Shown: positions 60,277 to 64,000 of the stretch, piece by piece
Layout of the letters: the number at the start of each line of letters is the position of its first letter
Numbering within the stretch: position 1 is the stretch's first letter
Origin: Candidatus Omnitrophota bacterium
GTDB lineage: Bacteria > Hinthialibacterota > Hinthialibacteria > Hinthialibacterales > JAKPRU01
Assembly: GCA_029570205.1 (NCBI GenBank)
Contig: JAKQSI010000021.1
Location: 1 to 64,000 of the forward strand
Length of the DNA: 64,000 nt
Reading direction: 5' to 3'
Notes under the pieces: model-generated
Seen by the model: only the letters and a program-made list of their open reading frames with translations
Databases searched by the model: none
Told to the model about the DNA's origin: nothing
Translations under genes and position numbers: made by a program

Positions 60277-61433
60277 CCGGCATCGGCTACCGGATGAACA
60301 ACACACGCCCACGGCTTCTTATTGTCTGGCACGGCGCTCTCTTTCCGGAATATCGGAAACCGTTCGATCTGTTGCACCGCTCCACCTGCGATGTCGCACT
60401 CCTCGTCCCGACACACTGGCGACAGGCCCTTCCTCGCGAGCAGGCATATATCCCGGACAGTAACGAATCCTTTCGGACTTGTGTGGAACGTGTCCGCTTC
60501 TCCAACCACGCCGTACTCCACTATTATCCCGATTTGTACCGGATTCTCCGCGAGACTTCGCCCGACGTGCTTCTAGCAATGGAGGAGCCATACAGCCTGC
60601 TTACCGCACGCCTGCTGTTCTGGTGCCGAAAACACAACATCCCATTCCTTTTTCATACCTACCAGGATATTTACAAACGTTACCCGCCCCCGTTCGGCTG
60701 GACTCAATCTTATGTGCTGAAACACGCGGATTTGGCCCTGGCAGCCAATCGCACGGTCGAACAGGTCCTTCGCCGGAAAGGATTTACCCGTCCGATCCTC
60801 CTGTATCCCTACGGGATTGATCCCGTTCAATTCCAGCCTGTCGAAAAGCAATCCTCTACCATGATTCGCATCGGCTATGTCGGCCGATTTGTCCCCGAAA
60901 AAGGCATCGATTTGCTCATTTCCGCTTTCGCAAAACTGCCTTCGAGTACTCAACTGGTCCTGGTCGGCGATGGCCCGGAACGAGGCGCGCTTGTGGAATT
61001 ATCAAATACACTTCGCGTAGCCGATCGGATCGAATGGATCGACCTGGTTCCCCCAAGTCAATTACCGAATATCTACCGAGACATGGATATCTTCGTTCTT
61101 CCATCCCGCACCATGCCGAACTGGCAGGAACAGTTCGGACGGGTTCTTGTCGAGGCCATGGCCTGCGGTGTTCCGGTAGTCGGTTCCAGCTGCGGCGCAA
61201 TCCCCGAAGTAATTGGCGATGCAGGTCTCCTCTTCCCTGAAAACAGCCTGGATCTTCTCGTTTCCTGCCTGAATCGCCTGATGAACTCCGAACCGCTCCG
61301 CCAGGAATACGCGGTACGCGGACGTGAACGAGTGCTGCAATTCTATACACACGAACACTGCGCCCAGGTACTCGATAATGCCTTAAAATCTTCCCTTTCC
61401 AAGTCTGGGGAGGGTCAGGGTGGGGTTGATTGA
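60273..61433 (+). CDS. Family-4 glycosyltransferase (GT-B fold)
   Basis: 386 residues from GTG 60273; ATG 60294 is an equal candidate. N-terminal domain PRLLIVWHGALFPEYRKPFDLL, linker, C-terminal GT4 domain with IRIGYVGRFVPEKGIDLLISAF, LVLVGDGPERGALVE, IYRDMDIFVLPS and EQFGRVLVEAMACGVPVVGSSCGAIPEVIGDAGLLF (the E-x7-E nucleotide-sugar motif). No membrane segment; a peripheral cytoplasmic enzyme of cell-surface polysaccharide synthesis. The final residues (SKSGEGQGGVD) are unlike the fold. The next GT gene starts 43 bases after this stop. Confidence 0.92.
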   Translation: MTGIGYRMNNTRPRLLIVWHGALFPEYRKPFDLLHRSTCDVALLVPTHWRQALPREQAYIPDSNESFRTCVERVRFSNHAVLHYYPDLYRILRETSPDVLLAMEEPYSLLTARLLFWCRKHNIPFLFHTYQDIYKRYPPPFGWTQSYVLKHADLALAANRTVEQVLRRKGFTRPILLYPYGIDPVQFQPVEKQSSTMIRIGYVGRFVPEKGIDLLISAFAKLPSSTQLVLVGDGPERGALVELSNTLRVADRIEWIDLVPPSQLPNIYRDMDIFVLPSRTMPNWQEQFGRVLVEAMACGVPVVGSSCGAIPEVIGDAGLLFPENSLDLLVSCLNRLMNSEPLRQEYAVRGRERVLQFYTHEHCAQVLDNALKSSLSKSGEGQGGVD

Positions 61434-61476
61434 ATTGGGGGTTGGCCGGATAACACGAGACGAATTGTTGACGCCA

Positions 61477-62595
61477 ATGACTAACATCCGCATTGCACTC
61501 AACGCCCTCTCCATTGCCAACCGAAGCGGAACCGGTCGGGCTGTCGAGGGCCTGCTGGATGGCCTGTCTCAACTGGATACGCCCCGGTTCCAATACGACA
61601 TCCTTCTCCCGAAACGTCACCCCGTCAAACAAACCTGGTCCGCCGCCGCCCACCTGTCCTGTCATTCCATCGGTCCCTCTTCCACAATCGCGCGAATCGC
61701 CTGGGAGCAAACCGTCCTGCCCCTTTGCGTCCGACATAAAAAATGCCCGGTTCTCCATTCCCCCGCTTTCATCGCCCCGGTTTATGGCTTGGGCAGGGTC
61801 CGCTCCGTTGTCACCATTCATGACCTGACCTTTCTCAAGTTTCCAGAGACCATTCGGTTCGGTCGAAAGAGTTACTTCCATTGGGCAGTCCTCTCAAGCA
61901 TGGAGAAATCGCATCTCGTCCTCACTGATTGCGAATCCGTCCGAAATGAGTTGATCTGCTTGGGTATTCCCTGCGAAAAGATTTTCTCTCTTCCTCTTGG
62001 CGTCGATGAACGGTTTTTCAGCGTTTCGGCGGAAGAAATCTCCCGTGTTCGCGCAAAATACTTTTTGCCGGAGTCCTATTGTCTTACCGTCGGAACCGTC
62101 GAGCCGCGGAAGAACCTGAAAACGATCCTGGCCGCATTCCGCTTGATTTCCGATGTCCCGCCCTTGGTCATCGCCGGTCGGCTCGGCTGGAAGTACGATT
62201 CTGTTTTCAGCGAAATAAAGCGCGGCGATGTTCCGTTTCTGGATTACGTAGAGGATGCCGATCTCCCCGCTCTCTATGCCGGAGCAAGTCTGTACCTCGC
62301 CTCCTCTTTGTATGAGGGATTCGGCTTGACTGTCCTGGAGGCCATGGCCGCCGGTTGTCCGGTAATTGCCTCCGATATCCGCGCCCACCGCGAAATAGGC
62401 GCGGATTGCATCCAATATCTCCCTCCTGCCGACCCTGTTTCCTGGGCATCCGCCATCTCTTCCTTCTTCAATCCGCAATCCACAATCCCCAATGCGCAGT
62501 CTTCTTCCCGTGCCCGCCAATTTTCCTGGAGACAACACGCCATCAACTTTGAGAGAATCATCTTGAATCATGCTTTCCCCGGCGATAGCCTGTAG
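61477..62595 (+). CDS. Family-4 glycosyltransferase with repeat-derived insertion
   Basis: 372 residues from ATG 61477 (MTNIRIALNALSIANRSGTG, a normal GT4 opening); GTG 61420 would overlap the preceding gene. RSVVTIHDLTFLKFPET, LTDCESVRNEL, YCLTVGTVEPRKNLKTILAAF, LVIAGRLGWKYDS and ASSLYEGFGLTVLEAMAAGCPVIAS (E-x7-E). Near the C-terminus, FFNPQSTIPNAQSSS is translated from an ATCC-heptad repeat (about 62468-62508) known as intergenic DNA elsewhere in the window; it interrupts the final helix. Probable role in surface glycan synthesis with 60273. Confidence 0.9.
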   Translation: MTNIRIALNALSIANRSGTGRAVEGLLDGLSQLDTPRFQYDILLPKRHPVKQTWSAAAHLSCHSIGPSSTIARIAWEQTVLPLCVRHKKCPVLHSPAFIAPVYGLGRVRSVVTIHDLTFLKFPETIRFGRKSYFHWAVLSSMEKSHLVLTDCESVRNELICLGIPCEKIFSLPLGVDERFFSVSAEEISRVRAKYFLPESYCLTVGTVEPRKNLKTILAAFRLISDVPPLVIAGRLGWKYDSVFSEIKRGDVPFLDYVEDADLPALYAGASLYLASSLYEGFGLTVLEAMAAGCPVIASDIRAHREIGADCIQYLPPADPVSWASAISSFFNPQSTIPNAQSSSRARQFSWRQHAINFERIILNHAFPGDSL

Positions 62596-62648
62596 ACCGA
62601 CATGGGGGGTGCTCCGTTAATACAAGGAAACCACTGAAAGGACTTGGC

Positions 62649-64000
62649 ATGATGCCGGAAGAAAACCGCATGGGTTCTTCCCTGCAAGACTTTATGGCCC
62701 GCGTTTCAGCCCTCGCTGCCGTACATCGCCGGAGGGTTCTGCTTCGATGGTCGCTGATCTTCGCAATCTATGGATTGCTTTCGCTGGCCTTTCTCATTCT
62801 TGCCGGGTATCTCACCGGCTTCTCCTTTGCAGGTCTGAATACCGCCGCCTGTGTGGTAATTGCCGGCGCTTTGTGGCTCATGGCCGATATCTCACGAATC
62901 CTTTTCTCCGGAAAACTCTCCAGTCGCGACCTGCTGAAACGATGCCAGGAGAAACACCCGGAAACATTCGACCGCCTTCTCACCGCGCAGGATTTGGTGA
63001 AATCCCCCCAGGAGATTGACCGTTTGGGATATTCCCGCGAATTAGCTCTCCGCACTGTCAATTTCGCCGAGAAATATCTCGAAAATCTCCTGAAAGAGGA
63101 ATGTCGGCGACCTCCCGTTGAACCGCCCGTTGCAATCATCGCCGGGCTGGTCGGCTTCGGTATGGTCGCGCTGCTTCTTCTGCCGACAGGGAATAACGCC
63201 GGACGAGAGTTATGGGATTCGATGAACGCCTGGTGGATGGAGCCGGTTGTGGTAACCGAAGGAAACATTCTCCTGACCGGTCCCGAACGAGTCCCGCGCG
63301 GCTCACCCGCCACACTTACCATCAGCGTGCCCCGACAATCCGCCTCAACACACATAAACACACACCTCTTTCCCTCAAAGATTCGGGGAGACACAGAGGG
63401 GGTTGACTTCCACCCCATCCTCCACATCCAAAAATCCGGCCAGTGGCAACGAATCCCGCTGGAACTCGGCCCCGATGGTTCCGCTCGCTATACTGTGCCC
63501 GCTGTCCAGGAATCGTTTGCCTGCCTGGTCACCGCCGGCGAACTTGCTTCCGAAAGACTCGTCATCCGCCCGGTCGATCCCCCTGTTCTGGCTGGAATCT
63601 CCTGGACTGTCACCCCTCCTGCTTACACATGCCTGCCCGAACGCAAATGGACCGGTGGCCTTACGCAGGTCGTGGTCCCCATGGGTAGCGCTGTCGAGGC
63701 TCTCGTTCGCGCCGACCAGCCTCTCACCGCCGCAACTTGGCTCCTGGGCGATACACGAATCCCCATGAACGCAACGGACACCGTTGCTGTCGCGTCCGTC
63801 CAGGTGTTTTCCCCCTCCCCCTTCGTGTTCGAACTCGTAAATGATCTCGCAATGACCGCGTATTCCGCCACGGAATCCATCACTGTCCTGCCCGACCGCG
63901 CTCCCGAGGCCACCATTCAATCTCCGGCACAGACCGCTGATATCAGCCAGTCGCAGCAGCCTGAGATTCGCGCATCCGCCACGGATGATTACGGACTCCA
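62649..64000 (+). CDS. DUF4175-like large membrane protein, N-terminal part (runs off the window)
   Basis: Open from ATG 62649 (GAAAGGA upstream; a second ATG follows directly) to the window end, 450 codons without a stop. Two membrane helices near residues 37-60 and 65-84 (LIFAIYGLLSLAFLILAGYL), an amphipathic cytoplasmic segment (SSRDLLKRCQEKHPETFDRLLTAQDL), a third helix near 160-178 (VAIIAGLVGFGMVALLLL), then Ig-like periplasmic strands with the PPAYT motif and an ATDDYGL motif at the window end, as in DUF4175/BatD-neighbourhood proteins. Such proteins are often near MoxR ATPase genes. Function unknown; 3' part not visible. Confidence 0.78.
   Translation, partial: MMPEENRMGSSLQDFMARVSALAAVHRRRVLLRWSLIFAIYGLLSLAFLILAGYLTGFSFAGLNTAACVVIAGALWLMADISRILFSGKLSSRDLLKRCQEKHPETFDRLLTAQDLVKSPQEIDRLGYSRELALRTVNFAEKYLENLLKEECRRPPVEPPVAIIAGLVGFGMVALLLLPTGNNAGRELWDSMNAWWMEPVVVTEGNILLTGPERVPRGSPATLTISVPRQSASTHINTHLFPSKIRGDTEGVDFHPILHIQKSGQWQRIPLELGPDGSARYTVPAVQESFACLVTAGELASERLVIRPVDPPVLAGISWTVTPPAYTCLPERKWTGGLTQVVVPMGSAVEALVRADQPLTAATWLLGDTRIPMNATDTVAVASVQVFSPSPFVFELVNDLAMTAYSATESITVLPDRAPEATIQSPAQTADISQSQQPEIRASATDDYGL

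Overview
The window looks like a chromosomal stretch from an uncultured Gram-negative bacterium. It has lipoproteins, many Sec and Tat signal peptides, type IV-pilin-like proteins, and many one-off secreted carbohydrate-active proteins instead of SusC/D pairs. This style, with pilins ending in a YDxSNGxxSxGDIxR motif, is what I know from Planctomycetota and neighbouring candidate phyla such as Sumerlaeota and Hydrogenedentota. That placement is inference; no rRNA or tRNA is present to settle it.

Layout. 1-1.1 kb: 5' part of a PilB/GspE assembly ATPase (minus strand) whose homology stops abruptly at about base 120. 2-12.2 kb: a sugar locus with a LacI regulator, two good operator-like palindromes and two near-consensus divergent promoters. 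It has a secreted tandem DUF4434 protein on one side. On the other are discoidin-type protein, pilin, discoidin-type protein, cytoplasmic DUF4434 protein and an ABC sugar importer (lipoprotein plus two permeases, no ATPase). 12.3-14.6 kb: CorA-like transporter, Mth938-like protein and corrinoid protein. 14.8-31 kb: polysaccharide-degrading and membrane glycosyltransferase-like genes, with a GH2-ktrB-ktrA operon and a decayed GH36-like fragment. 31-37 kb: a DRG/Obg-like GTPase, then a repeat-rich island with a promoter plus tiny ORF, a frameshifted secreted gene and two tandem paralogues of an unknown secreted family, bracketed by a duplicated block. 37-45.5 kb: GH-like protein, uroporphyrinogen-decarboxylase-like methyltransferase, LmbE deacetylase, orphan TRAP binding lipoprotein, and a three-gene sugar oxidoreductase/isomerase/epimerase operon. 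45.6-55 kb: a second pilin, three Tat-exported sugar enzymes, a secreted GH42-like hydrolase and an exported nitrilase. 55-64 kb: housekeeping and envelope genes on the plus strand (DUF115, der, plsY, hisA, panD, two GT4 glycosyltransferases, partial DUF4175-like), often overlapping at GTGA or ATGA junctions.

Working together, the 2-12 kb genes fit sensing, surface capture and import of a sugar. The 14-31 and 36-55 kb genes fit extracytoplasmic deglycosylation, deacetylation, oxidation and isomerisation of complex glycans. Several families of short palindromic or heptameric repeats sit in the intergenic spaces and in places have become part of coding sequence: they supply stop codons for two genes, a C-terminal tail for one and an internal insert for another. 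I saw no insertion sequence, phage, CRISPR array or RNA gene.
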